Assembly: GCF_018614655.1 (NCBI RefSeq)
Contig: NZ_JAGGOG010000014.1
Coordinates: forward strand, 341,166 to 405,165
DNA length: 64,000 bases
Reading direction: 5' to 3'
Origin: Pseudomonas fluorescens
Lineage (GTDB): Bacteria > Pseudomonadota > Gammaproteobacteria > Pseudomonadales > Pseudomonadaceae
The translations under genes and the position numbers were made by a program. Each line of letters begins with the position of its first letter. The first letter of the stretch is position 1. Positions 36,026 to 44,965 of this stretch are shown in pieces. The notes beneath the pieces were generated by a model. It saw only the letters and a list, made by a program, of their open reading frames with translations. It searched no databases and was not told the origin of the DNA.

Positions 36026-36980
36026 GCAAGCAGCCCATACCGGTCAATGTCGCCTCCAGTGCTTCATCCAGCGGTGTGTGAGGCTCGCGACCCAGCACCT
36101 GAACCAACCGGGTGTTATCCATGCGCAAAGGTATTTCCCACAAATAGCGCATCTCCAGCATTTCGCGGAAGGTGACGACAAAGGGTGACGCCGCTTTCAG
36201 CAGCCACCAAGGAAAGCTCCTTATGCGTGACTCCGCTCCCGTCCGACGCAAGACAACTCGCTGGATCGCCCGACTCAGTTGCGTACCGTCCGTATCCAGA
36301 TGGCCGGCCATATGAAAACAGGCAAACGCATCGAGCTGTTCGCGACGCTCCAGCAGCTCGACCATCGTCTGCGCCACATCAGGCAGATACGCCCACTGAT
36401 GCGCCACGCCGGGCGCGCCTGGGTAATTTATCGTGACGACCGGTTTGCCAGGCTTGACCAGCCCCTGGGAAAACCAACTATTGCCCGCCTTGGCGCCGAA
36501 AAAATCCCCGGCGCGCACGATCAACACCCGCGCACCTTTTGTGGACGCCTCAAACAAACGACGCTCCATCTCCACCCGAATCGCACCTTTGCGGGTGCGC
36601 GGCTGCTGGGGTGAATCCTCACTCACCAACGGGAACGCTTCAGGCCCGAAGTTGTACACCGTCCCCGGAAAGACAATCGTCGCACCTTCTGCGGTGGCCG
36701 CAGCGATGCTGTTATCGAGCATCGGCAGCACCCACTGCGCCCAGCGCCGATAACCTGGCGGGTTAACCGCATGCACAATCACCGCGCAACCCTTGGCGGC
36801 GGCGATCACCTCCTGGCGATTCAAGGCATCGCCCTTGATCCAGGTGAAATCGGCGTTCTGCTCACGGGCCTTGGCAACATCACGAGCCAAGGCACGTACC
36901 TGCCAGCCTGCGGCGAGCAACTGCCGCGCCACCTCGCCACCCACGCCACCCGTCGCACCCAACACCAGCACCTTGTTCAT
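35994..36980 (-). CDS. NAD(P)-binding epimerase/dehydrogenase-like protein
   Basis: A 328-residue Rossmann-fold protein. The dinucleotide motif is GATGGVGGEVA (residues 8-18), followed by extended-SDR features (ALARDVAKAREQ; NFGPEAFPLV), but no clear YxxxK. NmrA/epimerase-type relatives are common next to LysR genes. It is divergent from the LysR regulator at 37075, which may control it. The substrate is unknown. Confidence 0.82.
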   Translation of the reverse strand: MNKVLVLGATGGVGGEVARQLLAAGWQVRALARDVAKAREQNADFTWIKGDALNRQEVIAAAKGCAVIVHAVNPPGYRRWAQWVLPMLDNSIAAATAEGATIVFPGTVYNFGPEAFPLVSEDSPQQPRTRKGAIRVEMERRLFEASTKGARVLIVRAGDFFGAKAGNSWFSQGLVKPGKPVVTINYPGAPGVAHQWAYLPDVAQTMVELLERREQLDAFACFHMAGHLDTDGTQLSRAIQRVVLRRTGAESRIRSFPWWLLKAASPFVVTFREMLEMRYLWEIPLRMDNTRLVQVLGREPHTPLDEALEATLTGMGCLPTPPAPVSIA

Positions 36981-37074
36981 GTTTGTCTCCCGAAGCGTTT
37001 GGATGAGTCGATTCTCCTAGCCAACGCGCTATAGAGGAATTGCCGAAGACCATCCATGCGCTATACATTTATGC

Positions 37075-37959
37075 ATGGCATCAAATATCGGTTGGGAACT
37101 TTATCGGTCGTTCCTCGGCGTACTCCGGGAGGGATCGCTTTCGGGCGCCGCGCGGCGGCTTGGCATCACACAGCCCACGGTGGGCCGACATATTGCTGCG
37201 CTGGAGAAGGCTCTGGGCGTGGCCCTGTTCACCCGCTCGCCCAGCGGCCTGCTGCCCACAGCAGTTGCCCTGGCGCTACGGACCCACGCCGAAACCATGG
37301 AAACCACTGCCGCCGCCCTCGAGCGCGTCGCCTCCTCCCGAGGCCCGGAAGTGCGCGGCGTGGTCAGGGTGTCCGCCAGTGAAGTGATTGGTGTCGAAGT
37401 CCTGCCGCCCATCCTTGCGCGCCTGCGCCGGCAGCATCGGCACTTGAAAATCGAATTGGTGCTGACCAGCCGCCTGCTCGACCTGCTGCAACTGGAAGCC
37501 GACATCGCCGTACGCATGGTCCGACCCAGCCAGGAACAATTGCTGGCACGACGCATTGGCAACATCGAACTGGGCCTGCATGCCCACGATGACTATCTGC
37601 AACACCACGGCACGCCCCGCCAACTGAGCGAACTGGCCCCTCACTCCATCATTGGCTACGACCAGGAAAACGCCTTTATCCGCAGCCTTCCTTTGAAAGG
37701 CATTGATCGAAGCAACTTCGCCTTGAGCTGCGACAGCGACCTGGCGCAACTGGCGCTGATCCGCGCCGGTGCCGGCATCGGCGTGTGTCAGGTGCCGCTG
37801 GCCCAGCCAGACACCCGATTGATACGGGTACTGCCGGATGTCTTTTCACTGGAGTTGGAGACCTGGGTGACCATGCACGAAGACCTGCGCAACAGCCCAC
37901 GCTGCCGGGTGACTTTTGATGCATTGGTAGAGGGTTTGCAGCGTTACGTACAGCCTTGA
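37075..37959 (+). CDS. LysR-family transcriptional regulator
   Basis: A 294-residue LTTR with an N-terminal HTH (SLSGAARRLGITQPTVGRHIAALEKALG) and a C-terminal effector domain. It lies 94 nt from the divergent epimerase-like gene. The effector is not predictable. The ATG at 37075 gives MASNIGWELYRSFL, a normal LTTR start. Confidence 0.88.
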   Translation: MASNIGWELYRSFLGVLREGSLSGAARRLGITQPTVGRHIAALEKALGVALFTRSPSGLLPTAVALALRTHAETMETTAAALERVASSRGPEVRGVVRVSASEVIGVEVLPPILARLRRQHRHLKIELVLTSRLLDLLQLEADIAVRMVRPSQEQLLARRIGNIELGLHAHDDYLQHHGTPRQLSELAPHSIIGYDQENAFIRSLPLKGIDRSNFALSCDSDLAQLALIRAGAGIGVCQVPLAQPDTRLIRVLPDVFSLELETWVTMHEDLRNSPRCRVTFDALVEGLQRYVQP

Positions 37960-38013
37960 GACAGCTTCACTGGTGAAGAATCAGACCCTCTGAAACTCTG
38001 TGTAGACGCCGCC

Positions 38014-38592
38014 ATGTCCGAAGCTTTCGAGGTCCCCAGCCCTCACGAAAAACACATCGAACACGCCACCGAACATTCCCACGCCCGTGGTGACAGCTTC
38101 GCCGGCCGCATCGCCGTCATGACCGCCCTCATGGCCACCGCAGGCGCCATGCTCAGCTACCAGGCTGGCTCCACCGAAAGCGAAGCGGCCATGGACAAAA
38201 ACAACGCTGCGATCTTCAAGACCGAAGCTGCCAACCAGTGGAATTACTACCAGGCCAAATCCAGCCGCCAGAACCTGGCGGAGTTGGCGGCGCATATTCC
38301 CGGCGTGGACGCGGCGCACTACAACGACGAAATCCAGCGCTATAAAAGCCAGAAGGAAGAGGTGCACAAACAGGCGGAAAAGCTCGAAGCCACCTCGCGG
38401 GAATGGGATGTAAAGTCAGAACAGGCATTGCACCAACACCATCGCTGGGCCCAAGCGATGACGGCAATTCAGATCGCGATATCGTTGGCGGCAATTACGC
38501 TGTTGACGAGAAAGGAGTGGTTGAAACGCTTGTCGTACACCGCAGCAGGAGTGAGCGTGGTGTTGGGTAGCTTGGCCTGGTTGCATCTATAG
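38014..38592 (+). CDS. DUF4337 family membrane protein
   Basis: A 192-residue protein. An N-terminal hydrophobic segment (residues 28-50, IAVMTALMATAGAMLSYQ) is followed by a long charged, probably coiled-coil middle (residues 60-135) and two C-terminal helices (about 145-165 and 170-190). DUF4337 has no defined function. It is monocistronic and precedes the tRNA-Ser terminator. Confidence 0.82.
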   Translation: MSEAFEVPSPHEKHIEHATEHSHARGDSFAGRIAVMTALMATAGAMLSYQAGSTESEAAMDKNNAAIFKTEAANQWNYYQAKSSRQNLAELAAHIPGVDAAHYNDEIQRYKSQKEEVHKQAEKLEATSREWDVKSEQALHQHHRWAQAMTAIQIAISLAAITLLTRKEWLKRLSYTAAGVSVVLGSLAWLHL

Positions 38593-38800
38593 CGTTTGCG
38601 CTGGAGACCCTCCTCGCCTCCTCCGACAGTCAAAAGAGCAACGGCAAGTTATCGTGGCAACCCGCAACGCTAATCTACCGGTCAATGCGGACAGCGCGGC
38701 ACGAAGCCCTGTAAATCGGGGTATGAACGCAGGCAATCCAGGAGCCTGTGTTTCCATGGATGTTCCCATATGGGCTTTTTTTGCCCCCTGAAAACACAAA

Positions 38801-38830
38801 ACCCCTGAAAACGTTAACGTTTTCAGGGGT
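38801..38830 (-). terminator. tRNA-Ser terminator, perfect 30-nt palindrome
   Basis: ACCCCTGAAAACG-TTAA-CGTTTTCAGGGGT is a perfect 13-bp stem with a 4-nt loop, followed on the minus strand by TTTTGTGTTTT. It lies 16 nt past the CCA end of tRNA-Ser. Confidence 0.8.
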
Positions 38831-38846
38831 TTTGTTGTTTCAAATT

Positions 38847-38936
38847 TGGCGGTGAAGGAGAGATTCGAACTCTCGATACAATTTCTTGTATACACACTTT
38901 CCAGGCGTGCTCCTTAAGCCACTCGGACACTTCACC
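38847..38936 (-). tRNA. tRNA-Ser (anticodon GGA)
   Basis: A 90-nt class II tRNA read on the minus strand. The acceptor GGTGAAG pairs with CTTCACC, followed by discriminator G and an encoded CCA. The anticodon loop contains GGA, and a long variable arm (GTGTATACAAGAAATTGTATC region) and TTCGAATC T-loop are visible. It decodes UCC/UCU. Confidence 0.95.
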
Positions 38937-39269
38937 GTATCTCGTCAAACTGATTCAGTCTGTCGAGGCGCGCTAATGTAGTCGAAAGCTTTTCCGATGG
39001 CAAAGGTTTTTTTCAGAATTTTCATGCGGTTAGACGGTTATCCCGTTCCAGGCGCATCCGCTGCCGTGCCCAGGGTGGCGATTCGGCCATTCTCAGGCAC
39101 GAGCGGCGCTTGTCTATAGTGGGTGCTGCGCCCTGCCTAAGGCCGCTGGCGGGTGGGCATGAGGGAAAAGTCTGACTGGGTAGTCAGTCATGGCGCTTTA
39201 CCAAGGCGGGCGCGGTGGGTAACGTCTGCTGCCTGTACTTCTATTACAAGTATTACAAGGAATCGCGTC
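38937..39269. other. Intergenic region upstream of tRNA-Ser and the crotonase gene
   Basis: No coding sequence is seen. On the minus strand it holds the tRNA-Ser promoter. On the plus side a short inverted repeat CTGACT-GGGT-AGTCAG (39172-39187) could be a TetR-type operator for the crotonase gene, but 6-bp arms are weak evidence. Confidence 0.4.
38975..39003 (-). promoter_or_regulatory. tRNA-Ser promoter
   Basis: On the minus strand -35 TTGCCA (39003-38998) and -10 TACATT (38980-38975) are separated by 17 nt. Transcription would begin about 30 nt before the mature tRNA end. Confidence 0.6.
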
Positions 39270-39959
39270 ATGAGTGAGTTGATTGCTTACCACCTCGAAG
39301 ACGGTATCGCGACCCTGACCTTGAGCAATGGCAAGGTCAATGCCATTTCACCTGCGGTGATCAGTGCCTTTAATGAAGCGCTGGATCAGGCGGTGCAGGA
39401 TCGGGCGGTGGTGATCATCACGGGCCAGCCCGGGATTTTGTCGGGTGGCTACGATTTGAAGGTGATGACTGCCGGCCCTAAAGAGGCGGTCAGTCTGGTG
39501 ACGTCGGGGTCGACTCTGGCGCGTCGCCTGTTGTCACACCCGTTCCCGGTGATCGTCGCTTGCCCTGGGCATGCTGTGGCTAAGGGCGCGTTTCTGTTGT
39601 TGTCGGCGGATTATCGGATTGGTGTCGAGGGGCCATTTAGCATCGGCCTGAATGAAGTGATGATCGGCATGACCATGCACCACGCCGGGATCGAGTTGGC
39701 GCGGGATCGTCTGCGCAAGTCGGCGTTTCATCGGTCGGTGATCAATGCCGAGATGTTCGACCCGCAAGGTGCCTTGGGTGCCGGGTTCCTCGACAAGGTA
39801 GTAGCGCCTGAGGAGCTGCAGGCTGCCGCTTTGGAAGCGGCGCGCCAGTTGAAGAAGATCAACATGAACGCCCACAAGCACACCAAGCTCAAAGTGCGTA
39901 AGGCGCTGCTGGAAGCGCTGGATAACGCGATCATCCAGGATCAGGAACACTTGGGTTAA
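39270..39959 (+). CDS. Crotonase/enoyl-CoA hydratase family protein
   Basis: A 229-residue crotonase-fold protein. The oxyanion-hole loops appear as ITGQPGILSGGYDLK and GHAVAKGAFLLLSADYRIG. The usual acid/base Glu positions are not obvious, so hydratase activity is uncertain; some relatives are thioesterases or isomerases. An AAGGAA motif precedes the ATG at 39270. It is monocistronic, ending at a terminator. Confidence 0.85.
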   Translation: MSELIAYHLEDGIATLTLSNGKVNAISPAVISAFNEALDQAVQDRAVVIITGQPGILSGGYDLKVMTAGPKEAVSLVTSGSTLARRLLSHPFPVIVACPGHAVAKGAFLLLSADYRIGVEGPFSIGLNEVMIGMTMHHAGIELARDRLRKSAFHRSVINAEMFDPQGALGAGFLDKVVAPEELQAAALEAARQLKKINMNAHKHTKLKVRKALLEALDNAIIQDQEHLG

Positions 39960-39982
39960 GTTGCCCACATCAGCTGTAGCCG

Positions 39983-40010
39983 AAGCCCGACCTTGAGTCG
40001 GGCTTTTTCT
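39983..40010 (+). terminator. Crotonase terminator
   Basis: AAGCCCGA-loop-TCGGGCTT followed by TTTCTT, 24 nt after the stop codon. Confidence 0.75.
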
Positions 40011-40174
40011 TACCTCGCATTCAGCAAGATCCTCTAGCCCTCTAAACCGGCGCTATCAACGCATGTTGAAACATGCGCTCAAACATCGTCCATCTCCTAC
40101 CTCTATAGGGGTAATTGCCGAAAACAGTGCACATCCGTACACTGCGCCACCTTTTGTCCCGATGGTCCGTGTTG

Positions 40175-40930
40175 ATGCTTTATTTGTTCCGCATGTTATT
40201 GATGAGCCTGCACTTTATGGTGGCGGGTGTGCTTGGCGTATTGCTGGGGCTTTGCCGGCCATTCAATCCGGACAACAGCCGCCTGTGCGCGCGACTGTAT
40301 GCGTTGCCGGCGATGTGGATCTTGCGCTTGCGAGTCAAGACCCAGGTCGACTCGCTGCGGAACAAGCCCAACAGTTGCGTGATCATTGCCAATCATCAGT
40401 CCAACTATGACCTGTTCGTGTTCGGCAACGTGGTGCCCTACCGCACCGTGTGCATCGGCAAGAAAAGCCTGAAATGGGTACCGTTGTTCGGGCAGTTGTT
40501 CTGGCTGGCGGGTAATGTGCTGATTGATCGGGGTAATGCCCAAAAAGCACGCCGCTCGATGCTGACCACCACGCACACCTTGCAGCACGAGGACACATCG
40601 ATCTGGGTATTCCCCGAAGGCACGCGCAACCTCGGTGAAACCCTGCTGCCGTTCAAGAAAGGCGCGTTCCAGATGGCAATTGCGGCGGGCGTGCCGATTG
40701 TTCCGGTGTGTGTCAGCACCTACGTAAAGCAGATGAAACTGAACGCCTGGGACAGTGGCGATATCTTGATTCGTTCGTTGCCGCCGATTCCTACGACCGG
40801 CCTGACCATGGATGACATGCCTCAGTTGATGCTGACCTGCAGGGCACAGATGCACGACTGTATTGAGGCGATGGATCGGGAGCTGCAAGCCACACCTGAA
40901 ATTGCCGGTGAACCCCACCGAATTCGCTGA
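40175..40930 (+). CDS. 1-acyl-sn-glycerol-3-phosphate acyltransferase (PlsC family)
   Basis: A 251-residue membrane acyltransferase with an N-terminal hydrophobic segment (residues 1-30). Motif I is NHQSNYD (HX4D), motif III FPEGTRN and motif IV near VPIVPVCV. It acylates lysophosphatidate to phosphatidate. The frame is open upstream to 40115. The ATG at 40175 (MLYLFRMLLMSL) is chosen because it starts at the membrane helix, but no strong Shine-Dalgarno decides it. PlsC paralogs are common in pseudomonads, so I give no symbol. Confidence 0.87.
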   Translation: MLYLFRMLLMSLHFMVAGVLGVLLGLCRPFNPDNSRLCARLYALPAMWILRLRVKTQVDSLRNKPNSCVIIANHQSNYDLFVFGNVVPYRTVCIGKKSLKWVPLFGQLFWLAGNVLIDRGNAQKARRSMLTTTHTLQHEDTSIWVFPEGTRNLGETLLPFKKGAFQMAIAAGVPIVPVCVSTYVKQMKLNAWDSGDILIRSLPPIPTTGLTMDDMPQLMLTCRAQMHDCIEAMDRELQATPEIAGEPHRIR

Positions 40931-40995
40931 CTCTGATAGCGCAGGGCAGGCTAAGCTGCCTGTCACCTGCCATCCAAGAAGAAGCGATCAGCATT

Positions 40996-41967
40996 ATGGG
41001 TAGAGTTGTTGCGGCGGCCGTCTACAGCGCCGGAAAGAAAGTTACCGATATCACCCTCGACGAGGGTGCCGCCTGGGCTGCCAAGCCTGGCCACTTTGTC
41101 TGGATCGGCCTGGAAGAGCCCAATGCCCAGGAGCTGGCCAATCTGCAACGCCAGTTCAACCTGCACGAACTGGCCATCGAAGACGCCCTGGAAAAACACA
41201 GCCGGCCCAAGTTGGAAACCTTCGGCGATGCGCTGTTTATCGTGACCTACTCACCGGTTCGCGAAAACGGCAAGCTGGTGTTTATCGAAACCCATATCTT
41301 CGCCGGCAACGGCTACATCATCACGGCCCGCAACGGCCACTCGGCGTCCTACGGCTATGTACGTCAACGCTGTGAGGCGCGGCCACTATTACTGGAACAC
41401 GGGGAAGATTTCGTACTCTATGCGCTGCTGGATTTCGTCACCGAGAACTACCAGCCGGTGAGCGAGGCCATTCACGCCGAGATCGATGAACTGGAGCGCA
41501 ATGTACTGTGCGACTCCCTGAATGAACGGGACATCCAGAACCTTCACGGGCTGCGCCGCGACGTGCTGCGACTGAAGCGTTATGTGGCACCGATGGTGGA
41601 GATCAGCCAGGAATTGCAGAAGCTGAGCTTCCCGTTTATCGACAAGAACATGCGCCCGTATTTCCGTGACGTACAGATCCACGTGACGCGGCAAATGGAA
41701 GACCTGACCACCTTGCGAGACATCGCCAGCCAGACCATCGAGATTGGCGTATTGCTCGAGGCCTCGCGCCAAAGCGTGGTGCAGCGCAAGTTTGCCGCCT
41801 GGGCGGCGATCCTCGCATTCCCGACGGCGGTGGCCGGGATCTACGGGATGAACTTCCAGAACATGCCGGAGCTGCAATGGCATTACGGCTATTTTGCGGT
41901 GCTGGGGTTTATCGCGGTGGGATGCAGCGGTTTGTGGGTCAGCTTCAAGCGATCGGGATGGCTTTAA
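40996..41967 (+). CDS. corA: Magnesium/cobalt transporter CorA
   Basis: A 323-residue CorA protein. A soluble N-terminal domain and long stalk helices lead to two C-terminal membrane helices flanking the diagnostic YGMN motif (IYGMNFQNMPE). It mediates Mg2+/Co2+ influx at the inner membrane. This is a true GMN CorA, unlike the GIN-bearing CmaX at 2.0 kb. It follows plsC-like by 65 nt and may be co-transcribed. Confidence 0.93.
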   Translation: MGRVVAAAVYSAGKKVTDITLDEGAAWAAKPGHFVWIGLEEPNAQELANLQRQFNLHELAIEDALEKHSRPKLETFGDALFIVTYSPVRENGKLVFIETHIFAGNGYIITARNGHSASYGYVRQRCEARPLLLEHGEDFVLYALLDFVTENYQPVSEAIHAEIDELERNVLCDSLNERDIQNLHGLRRDVLRLKRYVAPMVEISQELQKLSFPFIDKNMRPYFRDVQIHVTRQMEDLTTLRDIASQTIEIGVLLEASRQSVVQRKFAAWAAILAFPTAVAGIYGMNFQNMPELQWHYGYFAVLGFIAVGCSGLWVSFKRSGWL

Positions 41968-41988
41968 CCCATCCCGTCGGTTGATTGA

Positions 41989-42711
41989 TCAAGCGACCTG
42001 CGGTTTGTGGGCGACAAAGCGCATCATCCATTCCGCCACGGTGACGCCGTGGTGGTCTCGCGCCAGGCTTGCGACGCCATTGCTGTAGACCTTTTCCCCC
42101 AGGGTTGTCTGAAGAATTTCCAGCAGTTCCCGGGAGTAGTCGTGGATAAATTCCGGGTGGCCCTGGAAGCACAGCACTTGATCTTCGATGTGGTACGCCG
42201 CAAACGGGCAAAACTCGCTGGAGGCGATCACCGTGGCGTTGTTCGGCAAGGTGGTCACCTGATCCTGGTGACTGATCAACAGTGTCAGCTCCTCCACCAC
42301 CGGGCTCATCCACGGGGCCTTGGCGTTGAGTTTGTAGTCGTGGATGCCCATTCCCCAACCCTGGCTGGCCCGCTCAGCCTTGCCGCCCAATAACAGCGCC
42401 AGCAACTGGTGACCGAAGCAGACGCCGATCAACTTGTCACCACGCTCATAGCGGTTCAACAGGTAAGTCTTGAGGGTCTGAATCCAGGGATCGGCACCGA
42501 AGGAGTCGGCTTTGCTGCCCGTGACCAGGTACGCGTCAAACACTTCGTCATCCGACGGGTAATCACCCTGCACCACGTTGCAGACGACGAATTCGGCGGC
42601 AATCGGCTGCTTGGAAAACAGGCGCTTGAACATCTGCCCGTAACCTTGATATTGATCGACCAGGCCTGGACGCAGGTTATCGGTTTCCAGGATGCAGACG
42701 CGTAGCGACAT
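41989..42711 (-). CDS. Class I glutamine amidotransferase-like protein
   Basis: A 240-residue GATase1 domain protein. The nucleophile elbow is GVCFGHQLLA (Cys about 97), and the His/Glu pair is in the C-terminal GHPEFIHDYSRE region. It stands alone without an adjacent synthase. Such proteins include gamma-glutamyl hydrolases (PuuD-like) and amidotransferases. The ATG at 42711 (MSLRVCILETD) is preferred; the longer frame contains a non-conserved extension. Confidence 0.85.
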   Translation of the reverse strand: MSLRVCILETDNLRPGLVDQYQGYGQMFKRLFSKQPIAAEFVVCNVVQGDYPSDDEVFDAYLVTGSKADSFGADPWIQTLKTYLLNRYERGDKLIGVCFGHQLLALLLGGKAERASQGWGMGIHDYKLNAKAPWMSPVVEELTLLISHQDQVTTLPNNATVIASSEFCPFAAYHIEDQVLCFQGHPEFIHDYSRELLEILQTTLGEKVYSNGVASLARDHHGVTVAEWMMRFVAHKPQVA

Positions 42712-42804
42712 AAAAAATACCTGACACTGTGATGGGAATAATGCACACCCAGAGCCTGCCTTGAAATACCCCGGCAAGGCAAGCCCCGCGTGTGCCAAAA
42801 CCCG

Positions 42805-44949
42805 TCAGAAAGTCGTGCCCTGCGCTGCTTTTTCCAGGAGCAAGGCCGGTGGCGAGAACCGTTCACCATACTGCTCGGCCAAGTAGCGGGCGCGGGCAAT
42901 AAAGTCGTTCAAGCCATATTGATTGATAAATTGCAGCGCCCCACCACTCCAGGCCGCAAAGCCGATACCAAAGATCGAGCCGACGTTGGCGTCGGCGGTG
43001 GACATCAGCACGCCCTCCTCCACGCAGCGCACGGTTTCAATCGCCTGGATAAACAGCAAGCGATCGCGCACATCCTGTGACGAGATCTGCTGGCCCGACT
43101 TTTCAAAACGGGTTTTCAGCTCCGGCCACAGATGTTTCTGCGCGCCAACCGGGTAATCGTAGAAACCACCACCGGCCGCCTTGCCTGGCCGCTTGTACTC
43201 ATTGAGCAACAAGTCGATCACCACAAACGCCGGATGCTGAGGCAGCGGTTTATCCTCGGCCTGCAGATCCTTGGCTGTTTGCTGACGGATATGGTTCATC
43301 AAGCTGAGAGACACTTCGTCGGAAACCGCCAGCGGGCCAATAGGCATGCCGGCCTTGCGCGCTTCAGTCTCGATCATCGGCGCCGCTACGCCTTCGCCGA
43401 GCATGGCGATGCCTTCGTTGGTAAACGTGCCGAATACCCGCGAAGTGAAGAAGCCGCGACTGTCATTGACCACGATCGGCGTTTTCTTGATTTGCAGGAC
43501 GAAATCGAAACCTCGGGCCAGGGTTTCGTCGCTGGTTCGAGCGCCCTTGATGATTTCCACCAAGGGCATTTTTTCCACCGGGCTGAAGAAATGCAGGCCG
43601 ATGAACTTGCTCGGGTCGGGCACTGCCGTGGCCAGACCGCTGATGGGCAAGGTCGAGGTGTTGGAGGCAATCAACGCGTCGGCGCCCACGACACGTTGTG
43701 CGGCCGCGCAGACCTTGGCCTTGAGCTCACGGTCCTCAAACACAGCCTCAATGATCAGGTCGCAACCGGCCAAGTCAGCATCAGACTCGGTCGGATGAAT
43801 CCGCGCCAAGGTGCTTTCCCGTTGATCAGCGGTCAATTGCCCACGGCTGACCTTCTTGTCCAGCAGCGCTGCCGAGTGAGCCTTGCCCTTCTCGGCCGCC
43901 GCCAGGCTGATGTCCTTGAGCACGACCTCGATTCCGGCGCAGGCGCTGACGTAGGCAATCCCCGCGCCCATCATCCCGGCGCCGAGCACGCCGACCTTGC
44001 GGGTCACGTAGGGTGCAAAGCCTTGAGGTCGCGAACGGCCCGCATTGATTTCATTGAGCTGGAACCAGAAGGTGCCAATCATGTTTTTCGCCACCTGGCC
44101 GGTGACCAGTTCGGTGAAGTATCGGGTTTCGATCAGGTGCGCCGTGTCGAAGTCCACCTGGGCACCTTCTACGGCGGCGCAGAGGATTTTCTCCGGGGCC
44201 GGGAAACAGCCATTGGTTTTGCTGCGCAAAATCGACGGCGCAATGGCGAGCATCGGCGCCACTTTCGGGTTCGAGGGTGTGCCGCCAGGAATCTGGTAAC
44301 CGCTGCTGTCCCAACGTTGTTTCGCGCCGGGGTTGGCCAGGATCCAGGCTTTGGACTTGGCCAGCAGTTCATCCCGATCCGCGGCCAACTCATCGATCAA
44401 CCCGGCTTGCAGCGCCTGTTGCGGCGTAACCTTTTTTCCTTCCAGCAAGTAGGGCAACGCCTTTTCCAGACCGAGCATGCGCACCATCCGCACCACCCCA
44501 CCACCGCCCGGCAGCAGACCCAGGGTGACTTCCGGCAAGCCGATCTGCACCGACTTGTGGTCCAGGGCCACTCGGTGCTGACAGGCCAGGCAAATTTCCC
44601 AACCTCCGCCCAGGGCCGTACCGTTTATCGCAGCCACCACCGGTTTACCAAGGGTTTCCAGGGCGCGCAGTTGGGCTTTCAACACCAGCACGCTGTCATA
44701 AAATTCTTTGGCGTGAGGCTTGTCGACCTTGATCAGTTCATTGAGGTCGCCACCGGCAAAGAAGGTTTTCTTCGCCGAGGTGATGATCACCCCGGCAATC
44801 GACTCTTTCTCCGCTTGCAGGCGGGTGACGGTGGCCGCCATGGCGTCGCGATAAACACCGTTCATGGTGTTGGCGCTCTGGCCCGGCATGTCGATGGTCA
44901 GCACCACAATTTGGTCCTGGCCTTTTTCGTAACGAATGGCATCGGTCAT
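42805..44949 (-). CDS. Multifunctional 3-hydroxyacyl-CoA dehydrogenase/enoyl-CoA hydratase (FadB-like)
   Basis: A 714-residue beta-oxidation enzyme. The N-terminal crotonase domain (residues about 1-190) has GTALGGGWEICLACQHR and LPEVTLGLLPGGGG. The NAD-binding domain begins at GVLGAGMMGAGIAYVSA (about 320), and the 3HCDH C-terminal domain follows from about 500. It hydrates enoyl-CoA and oxidises 3-hydroxyacyl-CoA. It pairs with the thiolase 16 nt upstream, as a paralog of the FadBA5 pair (P. aeruginosa PA1737/PA1736 type, from memory). No symbol is given because several FadB paralogs exist. Confidence 0.92.
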   Translation of the reverse strand: MTDAIRYEKGQDQIVVLTIDMPGQSANTMNGVYRDAMAATVTRLQAEKESIAGVIITSAKKTFFAGGDLNELIKVDKPHAKEFYDSVLVLKAQLRALETLGKPVVAAINGTALGGGWEICLACQHRVALDHKSVQIGLPEVTLGLLPGGGGVVRMVRMLGLEKALPYLLEGKKVTPQQALQAGLIDELAADRDELLAKSKAWILANPGAKQRWDSSGYQIPGGTPSNPKVAPMLAIAPSILRSKTNGCFPAPEKILCAAVEGAQVDFDTAHLIETRYFTELVTGQVAKNMIGTFWFQLNEINAGRSRPQGFAPYVTRKVGVLGAGMMGAGIAYVSACAGIEVVLKDISLAAAEKGKAHSAALLDKKVSRGQLTADQRESTLARIHPTESDADLAGCDLIIEAVFEDRELKAKVCAAAQRVVGADALIASNTSTLPISGLATAVPDPSKFIGLHFFSPVEKMPLVEIIKGARTSDETLARGFDFVLQIKKTPIVVNDSRGFFTSRVFGTFTNEGIAMLGEGVAAPMIETEARKAGMPIGPLAVSDEVSLSLMNHIRQQTAKDLQAEDKPLPQHPAFVVIDLLLNEYKRPGKAAGGGFYDYPVGAQKHLWPELKTRFEKSGQQISSQDVRDRLLFIQAIETVRCVEEGVLMSTADANVGSIFGIGFAAWSGGALQFINQYGLNDFIARARYLAEQYGERFSPPALLLEKAAQGTTF

Positions 44950-44965
44950 GACAAATTCCTTAGGC

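Noticed and set aside
38587..38895. 102-codon minus-strand frame over the tRNA-Ser region
   Set aside because: It overlaps the tRNA gene and its terminator and has no protein-like composition.
38847..38936. tRNA-Ser as an integration site for a mobile element
   Set aside because: No integrase, direct repeat of the tRNA 3' end or foreign gene block lies beside it.
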